Shown one piece after another: positions 42,806-50,830 of a stretch of 64,000 bases of DNA (position 1 is its first letter; the number at the start of each line of letters is the position of its first letter). The stretch spans positions 121,142 to 185,141 of the forward strand of contig NZ_JAUFPW010000031.1 in assembly GCF_030409415.1 (NCBI RefSeq). Direction: 5' to 3'. Below the pieces are notes generated by a model. It was given only the letters and a program-made list of their open reading frames with translations, had not been told where the DNA came from and did no database searches. This stretch comes from Pedobacter aquatilis (GTDB lineage Bacteria > Bacteroidota > Bacteroidia > Sphingobacteriales > Sphingobacteriaceae). The position numbers were made by a program, and so were the translations under genes.

Positions 42806-44638
42806 TTATTTCGATTTTATCTGCGAGTTTAACCAATTATCTCTGAAACTCTGCATTTCCTTAGTTAAACTACCGCCAGTTTTTTCAATTGATACAATTT
42901 CCAAAATCGGGTTTTCTGTAAAAGTAAGTTTTGTTGTTTTGTTCTCGCCATAATAGCTGTATGTAACTTCTACAACATCACCGGGTTTGTGTGCATCGGT
43001 AACTTTATTTAAAGCAGCCTGATCTTTAATTTCAACACTATCAATGGTTAAAAGTGTTGCCCCAAAATCTAAGCCCGCAGCATAAGCCGGAGTTCCTGTT
43101 AAAGTTTGAGGAACGATCGCTTTACCATCCTCAAAAGTTACTCTACCAATACCAGTATAAGCTTTGCCGGCATTCACTTTCCGCAATACATAACCAGCGT
43201 TTAACAATAATTTTGCGTAATCAATCTTTTCAGTTCCGTAAATATATCTTTTAAAGAAATCGGTTGCAAAAGCTTGATTTTTAGTCAAAGCGCCTAGAGT
43301 TTTTTCTAAATCTGGAATGGTATAGGCAATTTCGGGCTTGCCATAAGCTTTCCAAAGGGCACGCATATAATCATCTAGCGTAAGCTTAAATTCGGTACGC
43401 AACTTTAAATCTAGTGCCAAGGCTGTTGCAGCTCCGTAAGTGTAATAAGAAAGGAAAATGTTTCCTTTGTTTGTTTGATCGATTGCAACACCTGCATCAG
43501 CAAATACAGCATATCTACTCGCTTCTATTGGCGAGTAATTTTTAGCACCAGGCGAATTTAAAACCGCATTCACCAAGCCATTGAATGTTTGTGCTGCGTT
43601 ATCTACAGATTTAAATCCGGCTCTTGTTAAAAGCAAATTGCCATAATATTGCGTAAAACCTTCTGCAAGCCACAATTCGTTACTGATATCCGAATGGGTA
43701 AAATCAAAAGGCTCTAAAGTTTTCGGTCTTAATCGCTCGACATTCCAGCTATGGAAAAATTCATGAGAAAATGAACCCAATAAATTATTTTCATAACCTT
43801 CTATTTTTGGCGTTCGCTGAACAATAACAGTTGAGTTTCTGTGTTCCATTCCATCGCCAGCATAATCTGGATAAACATCATGTAGGAAATAATAATTGCC
43901 ATAATCATAAACCGGAAATTCTCCCCAAACAGCGTAATGTTCATCAACCATTTTTTTAAGCATTTCTGCATAATTATCAATCGTTTTCTGATCATCTTTA
44001 GAGTGCGAAACCAGATGAATCGTTTGCAACTTTCCATCCTTGTTTTTAACCTGCCAGCTTGCCGTTTTATAGTTGGCAATTTCGGTTGGGCTATCCATAA
44101 AATACTGCAAATTCACTGCGTAAAAGGTATTATTACCAATTGGCTTTAATTGAGTAGCAACCTTCCAATTTTGCTTTTTGGTATAATTAAACTTCACTAA
44201 ACGTGGTCTTGCATCCATGCCTACCGGAAAAGCAAATGTTGCCGGAATATTCATGTGCGCATGGGTTTCATCGAAACCTGCATAGGTTCCATCAATCCAA
44301 TTACCAAACAACGTGTATGTAATTTTTACATTTTTACCATGCTCTGCTATTTCATATTCATCGCCTGCCGGCTGATTAATTTTAAGCAACTTTCCACTTT
44401 CATCAAAAGCCTTTAAATTATATACATTCTTCCCAAACTCATGCGTAGCATATCTACCCGGTGAAGATCGGCTCATTCTAACCTTTAATTTTCCTGCCGG
44501 AACATTAGGAATTTGCATTTCTATTTGCGCCTCGTGGTGGATTGCATTTGGAAATGAAATGGTATAATTTATTTCATTTTGCGCAGAAGCCGCAATGGAT
44601 AAGAACGATATTGAAATCGCCCCAAATATTTTTTTCAT
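42806..44638 (-). CDS. M61 family (glycyl aminopeptidase) metallopeptidase with PDZ domain
   Basis: 610-aa exported peptidase (MKKIFGAISISFLSIAASAQ). N-terminal beta domain, then the gluzincin core with SHEFFHSWNVERLRP (H292-E293-H296) and LAEGFTQYYG (E326), followed by a PDZ domain near the C-terminus (about 495-590, GIGRVTFEDGKAIV.. LDFGATLLTIDSVEI). This is the normal M61 length and order. Probably co-transcribed with the M28 peptidase 21 bp downstream. Confidence 0.92.
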   Translation of the reverse strand: MKKIFGAISISFLSIAASAQNEINYTISFPNAIHHEAQIEMQIPNVPAGKLKVRMSRSSPGRYATHEFGKNVYNLKAFDESGKLLKINQPAGDEYEIAEHGKNVKITYTLFGNWIDGTYAGFDETHAHMNIPATFAFPVGMDARPRLVKFNYTKKQNWKVATQLKPIGNNTFYAVNLQYFMDSPTEIANYKTASWQVKNKDGKLQTIHLVSHSKDDQKTIDNYAEMLKKMVDEHYAVWGEFPVYDYGNYYFLHDVYPDYAGDGMEHRNSTVIVQRTPKIEGYENNLLGSFSHEFFHSWNVERLRPKTLEPFDFTHSDISNELWLAEGFTQYYGNLLLTRAGFKSVDNAAQTFNGLVNAVLNSPGAKNYSPIEASRYAVFADAGVAIDQTNKGNIFLSYYTYGAATALALDLKLRTEFKLTLDDYMRALWKAYGKPEIAYTIPDLEKTLGALTKNQAFATDFFKRYIYGTEKIDYAKLLLNAGYVLRKVNAGKAYTGIGRVTFEDGKAIVPQTLTGTPAYAAGLDFGATLLTIDSVEIKDQAALNKVTDAHKPGDVVEVTYSYYGENKTTKLTFTENPILEIVSIEKTGGSLTKEMQSFRDNWLNSQIKSK

Positions 44639-44750
44639 CTGTATGTATATTTTTTTACGGAGATGAAGCTATCAGATTTTTCATACCACTGGTGCGGTTC
44701 GAAAAATCATGATGGTTTCATATGAATAATTTAATGGTCTTAAAATACAA

Positions 44751-44838
44751 AAAATGGAAGAAGAAGATGTAAAAATGGTAGGTGGGAAATTCCAAATCCC
44801 ACATTTTCCCTTTTCCATCTAACACCTTCCCTCTAACC
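44751..44838. repeat. Low-complexity purine/pyrimidine inverted arms
   Basis: A purine-rich arm (44751-44789, words like ATGGAAGAAGAAGATG and GGTAGGTGGGAAA) faces a pyrimidine-rich arm (44797-44838, ATCCCACATTTTCCC, TTTTCCATCTAACACC). GTGGGA (44782-44787) pairs with TCCCAC (44797-44802). Confidence 0.5.
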
Positions 44839-45963
44839 TCACTCCTTATCCCAATCGTATTTCTCCAAATCACGGTAAGCTCTACCTTTTAAAATCTCTT
44901 TTTGTTTCGATGATTCTGAATCGACTTTGGTTTCGTGAATATTATCGGCAACCTCCATTCTAAAATCTTTATGTTTTTTGGATTCATAAATGTCGGCTTC
45001 ATCGCCATCAGCAGTAACATAATCGTAAGGACCGCGAGCGCTCATTAGTTTCACAAATACCGGCAAACACTCAAAGAAGATGAATAGCAAGCCAATAAAG
45101 GTAACGGCAAGCGCTGTGTTGTTATCTTTTGTTCCGTCGGCGTTAAAAGAAAGCTGACCAAGCGCCCAGTTTCGATCTGCAAAACCAGCGATGTTTGAAA
45201 GACTGTCTAATTGCTTTGCGGTATATAATTTCTCAGTGAATAAACCATCGAAATCTTTTCGCTTATCAATAAATGATTCTGACCTATTAATGTTTGCCTT
45301 TAAACTATCAAGCTCGGCTGTTCGCTGTTTAATTTCAGTTTCCTTTCTTTTGGCGTACGGACCATAACCCATCACACCAGAAGTTTCATTGGTTTTATTT
45401 CCGAAGATTTCGAAATTGAGCTTTTGTCTGTCGGCTTTTATACCTTTTTCTAAACTATCTCTGGTCGCTTTTTGCTGATTTAAACGACCAAATTCAACCT
45501 GATATTTCTTTTCAAAAGCTTTATTTAAAGTATCTATCTTTTTCCGCTGACCATTAAGGTAGCTTACTTTTAATCGTTCCTTAATTTCTTTATCAAAAAT
45601 CTTTAATTCGATTGGTCTGGAAATTACAATACCAATCATTATTGCTAATAAAATTCGAGGTGTTGCTTGTAAAATTTGTTTGTTAGTAGATGCACTTTTA
45701 TTTATGCTCGATACAATGTATCTATCCATATTAAAAATGGCTGCACCCCACAGAAAGCCAAAAATTAAGGCGAAAATTACGGCTAAATCATCGCCCTTAA
45801 AAACAAAATACATAGCGTAACCGCCAGAAAGGGCAGCAAATATGCCTGTGAAAAAGATAGTGGCGCCAATGCCGGTATATTTATTTTGTTCAGTAGAATA
45901 CTTCTCCAGTGTTGGAATGTGCGCACCAGAACAAAACCAAAAGAATCGGTTAAGCTTGTTCAT
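44839..45963 (-). CDS. DUF4407 domain-containing membrane protein
   Basis: 374-aa membrane protein with three N-terminal helices (GIGATIFFTGIFAALSGGYA, LAVIFALIFGFLWGAAIF and ILLAIMIGIVISRPIEL), the conserved NMDRYIV after the second, a long soluble coiled-coil region (about 130-250, rich in K, E, Q) and a last helix (TALAVTFIGLLFIFFECLPVFVKLM). This order is that of DUF4407, of unknown function in Bacteroidota and actinobacteria. Monocistronic by position. The coiled coil suggests a scaffold or assembly role, which is inference. Confidence 0.85.
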   Translation of the reverse strand: MNKLNRFFWFCSGAHIPTLEKYSTEQNKYTGIGATIFFTGIFAALSGGYAMYFVFKGDDLAVIFALIFGFLWGAAIFNMDRYIVSSINKSASTNKQILQATPRILLAIMIGIVISRPIELKIFDKEIKERLKVSYLNGQRKKIDTLNKAFEKKYQVEFGRLNQQKATRDSLEKGIKADRQKLNFEIFGNKTNETSGVMGYGPYAKRKETEIKQRTAELDSLKANINRSESFIDKRKDFDGLFTEKLYTAKQLDSLSNIAGFADRNWALGQLSFNADGTKDNNTALAVTFIGLLFIFFECLPVFVKLMSARGPYDYVTADGDEADIYESKKHKDFRMEVADNIHETKVDSESSKQKEILKGRAYRDLEKYDWDKE

Positions 45964-46065
45964 AAGAATATTTTATAATTAAACGCCCAAGGGTTTAAGT
46001 TGTTACAGTTTAAAATTAAATAAATATCTGCGAATCGTAATTAAAGTGTTATAAGCGAAAGCATT

Positions 46066-46097
46066 ATTGTAGCCATGAACTAATTTATATAAGTTTG
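46066..46097 (+). promoter_or_regulatory. Promoter of the rhodanese-like gene
   Basis: ATTG (46066-46069, 3 of 4 to the -33 TTTG), 20-bp spacer, then a perfect -7 box TAAGTTTG (46090-46097), 16 nt before the ATG. Confidence 0.6.
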
Positions 46098-46113
46098 TAA
46101 AAATAATTTTCAC

Positions 46114-46431
46114 ATGAAAGAAGTATCAGTACAGGAACTAAAACAGAAAATCGATAATAAAGAAGATTTCCAATTAATTGATGTTCGCGAAACATTCGAA
46201 TATGAGGTTTCTAACCTTGATGGAGAAAACATCCCTTTGGGTGGCATTTTAATTGAGGCTGATAAAATCTCCAAAGATAAACCAGTTATTATTCAATGCC
46301 GTAGTGGTAAAAGAAGTGCTGCCGCGGTTATGCAATTAGAATCACAGTATGGTTTCGAAAATTTATATAATTTAAAAGGTGGTATTTTGGCTTGGCAAGA
46401 AGCTTATGACCCGAATATGCCAGTATATTAG
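46114..46431 (+). CDS. Single-domain rhodanese-like protein
   Basis: 105-aa sulfurtransferase-fold protein: FQLIDVRETFEYEVSNLDGENIPLGGI, the active-site loop IQCRSGKRSAAAVMQL with the catalytic cysteine (IIQC-R-S-G-K-R), and NLKGGILAWQ. A cytosolic GlpE-like domain that could transfer sulfane sulfur or act as a redox or sulfur-carrier helper. It has its own promoter, and its stop codon is the first base of a hairpin repeat. Confidence 0.93.
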   Translation: MKEVSVQELKQKIDNKEDFQLIDVRETFEYEVSNLDGENIPLGGILIEADKISKDKPVIIQCRSGKRSAAAVMQLESQYGFENLYNLKGGILAWQEAYDPNMPVY

Positions 46432-46546
46432 AAATGATTGAAGGATGGAATGAAAGAATGATTGAATATAAATAGTATGTTTTCTCATTCTTTCATCCAC
46501 TCAATCTATCAATCCCTCATTCAAAATTCACTCATTCAATCATTTC
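46431..46546. repeat. Inverted low-complexity repeat (GATTGAAT-like words)
   Basis: GAAATGATTGAA (46431-46442) pairs perfectly with TTCAATCATTTC (46535-46546). Inside, one arm reuses AATGA/GAATG/GATTGAAT-type words and the other their complements (CATTCTTTCATCC, CTCATTCAAT). The hairpin spans the whole spacer from the rhodanese stop to the next GTG start. Confidence 0.65.
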
Positions 46547-46550
46547 CATT

Positions 46551-46748
46551 GTGGGTAAAAAAATTGCTTTAAATATATTTTACAACCTTGCGATCATCCT
46601 TTCGGTTATTGGTGTAGTTTGGTGCTACAATAATCACAAATATTTGCCTGGTGCTTTTCTTGTGGGTACAGCAGCTTGTTTTCTTTATTTCAAAATTCAG
46701 TTAATGAAACAGATTAGGAAAACCTATCAGGAAAAAGATCAGGAGTAA
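46551..46748 (+). CDS. Small two-helix membrane protein (DUF6358-like)
   Basis: 65 aa, starting at GTG 46551. Two hydrophobic helices (ALNIFYNLAIILSVIGVVWCY and LPGAFLVGTAACFLYFKI) joined by a short loop NNHKY, and a charged C-terminus. The pattern matches small conserved Sphingobacteriaceae membrane proteins; no function is known. Its last 35 bp overlap the end of the convergent epimerase gene. Confidence 0.7.
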   Translation: MGKKIALNIFYNLAIILSVIGVVWCYNNHKYLPGAFLVGTAACFLYFKIQLMKQIRKTYQEKDQE

Positions 46749-47760
46749 CGCCTTCTAAACCTAAACCTGGTAAATCCTTTAAAATATACTTTCCGTTCTC
46801 AAAATATGGGTCATTAAAAGGGTTATTCTTGGTTAACCATGGTCCATCTAAATCTGCCCAATTACATAATGGAGCAAGTGCGGCAGCCGCTAGTGTAGCA
46901 CAACTGGTTTCGCTCATACATCCAATCAAAACTTTCATACCAAACGAGCGGGCTTTCAAAATCATTTGATGACCTTCGTACATGCCACAGCTTTTCATCA
47001 ACTTTATATTAATGCCATGATAAGCACCCTTCAGTTTATCCATACCAACCAAACGCTGCATTGCCTCATCAGCCAATAATGGAATCGGACTGCGTTCGGT
47101 TAACCATGCATTACCATCAATGTTATTTTTATCCATCGGTTGTTCAATTAAAACAACACCCTGGCTATGCAACCAGTAAATTAAATCGATGGCCTTTATT
47201 TTATCCGTCCAGCCTTGATTTGCATCAACATATAAAGGCACATCAGTAATGCTGCGAATGGTTTCAATAATTTCCTTATCATTATCCCGACCAAGCTTAA
47301 CCTTAATTACCTTAAAGGCTTCCGCATCCTTGAGTTTTTCTCTGATAACTTCGGGTGTATCAATTCCGATGGTATAAGAAGTAACGGGCATTTTCTCCGG
47401 ATCGGCACCGTAAATTTCATAGCAAGGTTTATTTAAAATTTTACCGTTGATGTCGTTCAAGGCAATATCTATAGCAGCTTTAATTGCAGGCTGGCCTGCA
47501 GCAAGGCTATCCAGATAAGCTATGATTTCCTGAAAGTTGAATGGAAATTTAATGCTGTTCCAATCAACCAGGTTCAAAAATGCGTTTGCACTCTCGTAAC
47601 TTTCGCCCATATAAGGCACCATCGATGCTTCTCCATAACCAACAACGCCATCAAAATCAACTTTTAAGAGCATTAAGGGCGTACTGGTACGGGTAAATTT
47701 CGAAATTGAGAAGGGATGTTTTAATTCTAATTCAAATTGCTTGCAACTTATTTTCATCAT
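46714..47760 (-). CDS. Dipeptide epimerase (L-Ala-D/L-Glu epimerase type, enolase superfamily)
   Basis: 348-aa cytosolic enzyme. Muconate-lactonizing subgroup signature: K-x-K acid/base pair in KVIKVKLG, metal ligands D in LYVDANQG, E in VVLIEQPMD and D in LLADEAMQ, and the second lysine INIKLMKSCG. The epimerase specificity for murein-derived dipeptides is common in this subgroup and fits the murein amidase and peptidases nearby; other substrates are possible. Start is the first ATG at 47760; the frame also reads through a TTG at 47763. Convergent 35-bp overlap with a small membrane protein. Confidence 0.88.
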   Translation of the reverse strand: MMKISCKQFELELKHPFSISKFTRTSTPLMLLKVDFDGVVGYGEASMVPYMGESYESANAFLNLVDWNSIKFPFNFQEIIAYLDSLAAGQPAIKAAIDIALNDINGKILNKPCYEIYGADPEKMPVTSYTIGIDTPEVIREKLKDAEAFKVIKVKLGRDNDKEIIETIRSITDVPLYVDANQGWTDKIKAIDLIYWLHSQGVVLIEQPMDKNNIDGNAWLTERSPIPLLADEAMQRLVGMDKLKGAYHGINIKLMKSCGMYEGHQMILKARSFGMKVLIGCMSETSCATLAAAALAPLCNWADLDGPWLTKNNPFNDPYFENGKYILKDLPGLGLEGVTPDLFPDRFS

Positions 47761-47802
47761 CAATCGTCTATAATATTATTAGAGATACTAGCTCTACAAA
47801 AG

Positions 47803-47810
47803 TATATTTG
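47803..47810 (+). promoter_or_regulatory. -7 box (TATATTTG) for the lipoprotein gene
   Basis: Exact TAnnTTTG match, 26 nt before the ATG at 47837. Confidence 0.45.
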
Positions 47811-47836
47811 TTTTATTAACGCAAACCATTCCTGCC

Positions 47837-48973
47837 ATGAAAAACATTTCAAGATTACGGTATTTTATTTATTTATCCTTAACAATTATTGGAGGATGTA
47901 CCACAGGAAAAAAAGCCTTACAAAAAGGCGATTATGATGCCTCTGTTTTAAAATCGGTTAGCCGATTGCAGAACTCGCCAAAAAACAGTGAAGCTTTAAA
48001 TGTATTACAAACCGCTTACAACTATGCTTTGCAAGACCATTTAAGAAAAATCGAAGAAAGCAAATTGACCAACGATTTGTACAAATGGGAAACGGTGATG
48101 TATAATTATCAGAAAATAAACCAACTTTCAGAAGAGATTAGCAGTTGCCCGGCTTGCTTAACTGTTGTGCCAAATCCATCGAAATATATTAAAGAGCTCG
48201 ATGAAAGCAAATATAATGCAGCAACAGCAAGGTATAATTCTGGTATCACTTATTTAAACGCCAACAATCGCCAATCGGCGAAAAAGGCTTACTACGAATT
48301 TGAAAAAGTGCAGAATTTACAGGCAAACTATAAGGATGTTAAAGCCAAAATGGATGATGCTTATTGGATGGCAGTTACCCGTGTTGTGGTTCAGCCAATT
48401 TTTGTCAACAGTAGATTGTACAAATTAAGTGGCGACTATTTTCAACAGCAAATTGATGAATTTATGGGCAGCTATGCGAGAAATAAGTTTGTAATTTTTT
48501 ACTCTGAACAACAAGCTGCCAAGCAAAAAATTATTCCAGACCAAGTATTAAGCTTAAATTTTGATGATTTTATTGTCGGCCAAACTTATGTTAAGGAGCG
48601 GGTAGAAAAATTGAAACGCGACAGTGTGGTTGTTGGTGAAACCCGTGACAGAAAACCTGTTTATGGAACGGTAAAAGCTACGCTCAGTATCTTCGAAAAA
48701 AATATATCTTCATCAGGCTTATTGGATATGACCATTAGCGACTGGCAAAGCAAGAAAATTGTTCGTCAGCAAAAATTTCCAGGCACTTACATTTGGAGCG
48801 ATAGCTGGGCAAGTTATAAAGGTGACGACAGAGCTTTAAGCAAACAGCAACTGGCCATGACGAGGAGAAGGGAAATTGTTCCACCTCCACCAGAAGCGTT
48901 GTTCCTCGAATTTACAAAACCTATTTATAGTGATTTGGTTAATTCAATCAGTTATTTTTATAATAATTATTAG
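47837..48973 (+). CDS. Helical-repeat lipoprotein of unknown function
   Basis: 378 aa with a lipoprotein signal (LSLTIIGGC, C21) and a mostly helical N-terminal half with TPR-like repeats (GDYDASVLKSVSRLQNSPKNSEALN; YNSGITYLNANNRQSAKKAYYEFEKV). The C-terminal half is mixed beta (FVIFYSEQQAAKQKIIPDQ; DFIVGQTYVKERVEKL) and ends with a proline-rich PPPPEALFLEF segment. I do not recognise the family. It is expressed from its own promoter, divergent from the epimerase gene. Confidence 0.8.
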   Translation: MKNISRLRYFIYLSLTIIGGCTTGKKALQKGDYDASVLKSVSRLQNSPKNSEALNVLQTAYNYALQDHLRKIEESKLTNDLYKWETVMYNYQKINQLSEEISSCPACLTVVPNPSKYIKELDESKYNAATARYNSGITYLNANNRQSAKKAYYEFEKVQNLQANYKDVKAKMDDAYWMAVTRVVVQPIFVNSRLYKLSGDYFQQQIDEFMGSYARNKFVIFYSEQQAAKQKIIPDQVLSLNFDDFIVGQTYVKERVEKLKRDSVVVGETRDRKPVYGTVKATLSIFEKNISSSGLLDMTISDWQSKKIVRQQKFPGTYIWSDSWASYKGDDRALSKQQLAMTRRREIVPPPPEALFLEFTKPIYSDLVNSISYFYNNY

Positions 48974-49052
48974 GTATAAAATAGAGCCTCAGATTCGCAG
49001 ATTTAATTTTATCGTCAATTACGTGTGCTCTAAGCATAATGCTTAAAAAGCA

Positions 49053-49099
49053 GCCACAGATTCGCAGATTTTAATTTATTTAATCTGTAAATCTGTGGC
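49053..49099. repeat. Dispersed inverted repeat (GCCACAGATT type)
   Basis: GCCACAGATT (49053-49062) pairs with AATCTGTGGC (49090-49099). The right arm shares AATCTGTAAATCTGTGGCT with 41443-41460. A degraded copy (CAGATTCGCAGATTTAATTT) precedes it at about 48987-49008. It may serve as terminator of the lipoprotein gene. Confidence 0.6.
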
Positions 49100-49245
49100 T
49101 CTATATCTCCCAATCGCAATGACGACTTTTAAAGTAAAAAATCATTTTAAATCTGCGGTTCTTACCAGCGAACATCTGCGGGAAAACCTCTACTTAGTAA
49201 TCCAAACGTTAAAATAAAACATCGTTGTAAGGCTATAAAAATATA

Positions 49246-50229
49246 ATGGCTAATATTGTAACGATGAATACCGGCTTATACAATCCATTCCAAAAATTCG
49301 ATTTTCTTTATAAAAACTGCTTTCTTAGCGGTAATACTTTTAACTCACCTATAATTCAGGTTCCTTTAATCCCTAAATGGTTATTGGAGCAAGCCGGATT
49401 AAGTGGAGAAGAGCAAATACAGTTTCTGGATGAAAGCATTCGTTCTTATAACAGCATCGCCATTCCGGTAAATGCAGAGCTTAACGAGCAGTTCATAAAT
49501 CAATTGGAAAATAAGATTGAAAAGGCTTTTGAAAGTGGTTTTGAAGCAGTTTCGGCGCTACCTCAGCTAGATTTATTCAACTGGATTGGAAAGTTTCTGT
49601 ACGGTTTTGTTTATACCGAAATGCATGGTGCTTTGCGTAAAGAAATGACCGCCGATGGACTTAATATGTCGCAATCTTTAATGATGAAATTTGGCAACCT
49701 GAATTTCATGATGCAAAACTTGTACGCCAGCATCGAGTTTGAAGATTTTACGCCTTGGTCTATAAATGTGGTTAAACTAGAAAACACAGAAACACCTTTT
49801 AGCTTTCGCGACGAGATTAATACCCTTACGTTTTCCTTAAAATTTAAAGACTTTGGCATTATTGCCTGTCTGCAAGATAACGGCACAAACAATCGTTACC
49901 ATCAGGAAATCTTAAATGAAATTAAAGGCAAGGCTTTATCAGCAGAGCAGTTTGAGGAATTAACCGCAAGATTTTATTATTCGGCATACCTTTTTAACCG
50001 TTTGCCTGAATATACTTTTATGCCAGTTGAAGGCACTACATACATAGAAGCTATGCCTTTGCGTGGCAATATGAGTAAACCTTTATTCGATGTTTGGCAG
50101 CATAAAGTATATGCACAAGTGCTCGAAAATTTCTGGAAGCCTTGGGGCTATGTGAAATTTGAAATCATCAAAAATCCTGATGCGCCAATGAGTTTCTTTG
50201 AAAATCCTTGTCTACCTATTGCCGGTTAA
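49246..50229 (+). CDS. Hypothetical cytosolic protein, conserved-looking, function unknown
   Basis: 327 aa, no signal peptide and no membrane helix. The N-terminus has FQKFDFLYKNCFLSG and the rest is rich in aromatic residues (FNWIGKFLYGFVYTEMH, YYSAYLFNRLPEYTF, YVKFEIIKNPDAPMSFF). The phrase CFLSG is close to a CFLCG-type start of a small zinc or nuclease motif, but the second metal pair is not there. I recognise no family. The stop is 18 bp inside the convergent rhomboid gene. Confidence 0.7.
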   Translation: MANIVTMNTGLYNPFQKFDFLYKNCFLSGNTFNSPIIQVPLIPKWLLEQAGLSGEEQIQFLDESIRSYNSIAIPVNAELNEQFINQLENKIEKAFESGFEAVSALPQLDLFNWIGKFLYGFVYTEMHGALRKEMTADGLNMSQSLMMKFGNLNFMMQNLYASIEFEDFTPWSINVVKLENTETPFSFRDEINTLTFSLKFKDFGIIACLQDNGTNNRYHQEILNEIKGKALSAEQFEELTARFYYSAYLFNRLPEYTFMPVEGTTYIEAMPLRGNMSKPLFDVWQHKVYAQVLENFWKPWGYVKFEIIKNPDAPMSFFENPCLPIAG

Positions 50230-50826
50230 AATACCGATAAAGTTCTGCAAAATACCAGGCACAAAAATTATGGTAAATATTAATCCGGTTAAAGCACCGT
50301 AAAAGTGAGCATCGTGGTTAATGCCATCTCTGGAATTTTTAGAGGCGTAAGCGCAATAGATTAAATACAAAAATCCAAAAACTACAGCCGGTATCCCGAT
50401 AGGAATAAACATGATGTAAATTTTAGACATTGGGTTATACAATATATAACTAAATAATACTGCGCTAATCGCTCCAGAAGCTCCTAAACTATTGTAATTG
50501 AAACTATCTTTATATCTAAAAACTGTAGGAATATCACTTAAAATCAAAGCTAAAAAGTAGAGCATACCAAATCTCCAACTGCCCATTAAAGTTTCAAGCG
50601 TAAAGGCAAAGGCAAAAAAGGTAAACATATTAAAAGCCAGGTGCATCCAATCTGCATGAATTAAACCACTTGTAATCAGCGTAAATATATTTTTGCCTTT
50701 CGATACACTATACGGATGCAGCATAAACTTTCCGTAAACGCTGTTATCATAAAACGCGTACAAACTGGTTATGATGGTAAAAACAAAAATTAATGAGGCT
50801 ACGGGAGCCATGTTAAAATACTCCAT
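50212..50826 (-). CDS. Rhomboid family intramembrane serine protease
   Basis: 204-aa, six-helix intramembrane protease. The catalytic serine is in GASGAIS (S117) and the histidine in INHDAHFYGALTG (H174); HADWMHLAFNMFTF in helix 2 gives the conserved H-x-x-x-x-N (oxyanion) pair. Cleaves single transmembrane segments of substrates in the membrane. It follows the M14 peptidase gene on the same strand (4-bp gap) and probably shares its transcript. Confidence 0.93.
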   Translation of the reverse strand: MEYFNMAPVASLIFVFTIITSLYAFYDNSVYGKFMLHPYSVSKGKNIFTLITSGLIHADWMHLAFNMFTFFAFAFTLETLMGSWRFGMLYFLALILSDIPTVFRYKDSFNYNSLGASGAISAVLFSYILYNPMSKIYIMFIPIGIPAVVFGFLYLIYCAYASKNSRDGINHDAHFYGALTGLIFTIIFVPGILQNFIGILTGNR

Positions 50827-50830
50827 AATA

